From Pomphorhynchus laevis (lineage: Eukaryota > Acanthocephala > Palaeacanthocephala > Echinorhynchida > Pomphorhynchidae), in contig WNNJ02002217.1 in the NCBI GenBank assembly GCA_012934845.2, positions 96,222 through 160,221 on the forward strand: a stretch of 64,000 nt of DNA, given 5' to 3'. Numbering within the stretch: the first letter of the stretch is position 1; each line of letters opens with the position of its first letter. Below the pieces are notes generated by a model, which ran no database searches, was not told where the DNA came from, and worked only from the letters and a program-made list of their open reading frames with translations. Positions 63,946-64,000 of this stretch are shown here, in pieces. A program made the translations under genes and the position numbers.

Positions 63946-64000
<55 letters not shown>
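63943..64000. repeat. (TA)n microsatellite to the window edge
   Basis: Uninterrupted TA dinucleotides follow the PLE-2 right pseudo-LTR and continue past the last base. PLE-2 may have inserted in or beside a TA tract. Confidence 0.95.

Overview
This window is eukaryotic, almost certainly from an invertebrate animal. I find no convincing single-copy host gene. Nearly all of it consists of retroelements in several states of decay, nested in one another and separated by AT-rich DNA. The host cannot be narrowed further from the sequence. The evidence for an animal is the mix of element types: CR1/L2-like LINEs with a zinc-finger ORF1, restriction-like-endonuclease LINEs, RTE, Penelope-like elements with GIY-YIG nucleases, a SCAND3/ZBED-type hAT and a Ty3/Gypsy fossil.

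Working names used below. LINE-A is a CR1/L2-like family (PHD-like ORF1; APE endonuclease plus RT in ORF2) with a shared 3' stem-loop and subfamilies A1 (with a broken branch A1b), A2 and A3. LINE-B is a LINE with RT, a Cys/His motif and a restriction-like endonuclease (RLE); B2 is a second RLE family. LINE-C is another CR1/jockey-like family with an AT-rich (TAA)n-type 3' end. LINE-D is RTE-like. PLE-1 to PLE-5 are Penelope-like elements.

Layout. 0-6.3 kb: LINE-B pieces around an A2 insertion, two LINE-C 3' ends head to head, an RTE 3' end. 6.3-16.5 kb: forward A1b/A2 copies and a 503-bp hAT deletion derivative with perfect 8-bp target duplications. 16.5-21.45 kb: a reverse A2/A1 mosaic carrying a LINE-C insertion and an RTE insertion, the RTE with a 10-bp target duplication and an in-frame chimeric ORF. 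21.45-28.8 kb: a three-level nest, old LINE-C > younger LINE-C (flanked by a roughly 57-bp direct repeat) > near full-length reverse A2. 28.8-37.25 kb: two young A1 copies, with a 0.5-kb foldback element between them. 37.25-46.9 kb: LINE-C, A1b, a LINE-B N-terminal part, A3 and LINE-B2. 46.9-51.6 kb: mostly non-coding, with a roughly 430-bp tandem satellite and a decayed PLE. 51.8-58.4 kb: Gypsy fossil pieces split by reverse A2 DNA, a 102-bp palindrome and PLE-1. 58.4-64 kb: tandem PLEs ending in PLE-2, an apparently intact 875-codon RT/GIY-YIG element flanked by about 305-bp pseudo-LTRs, then a (TA)n run to the window edge.

The elements do not form a pathway; they are an insertion history. 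The best candidates for recent activity are PLE-2 and the A1 subfamily. I see no convincing new defence, CRISPR or metabolic system. The more original signals are the covarying 3' stem-loop of LINE-A, the hammerhead-like motifs in PLE 3' regions, the LINE-B domain architecture, the chimeric junctions between unrelated LINEs, and the large foldback and palindromic DNAs.
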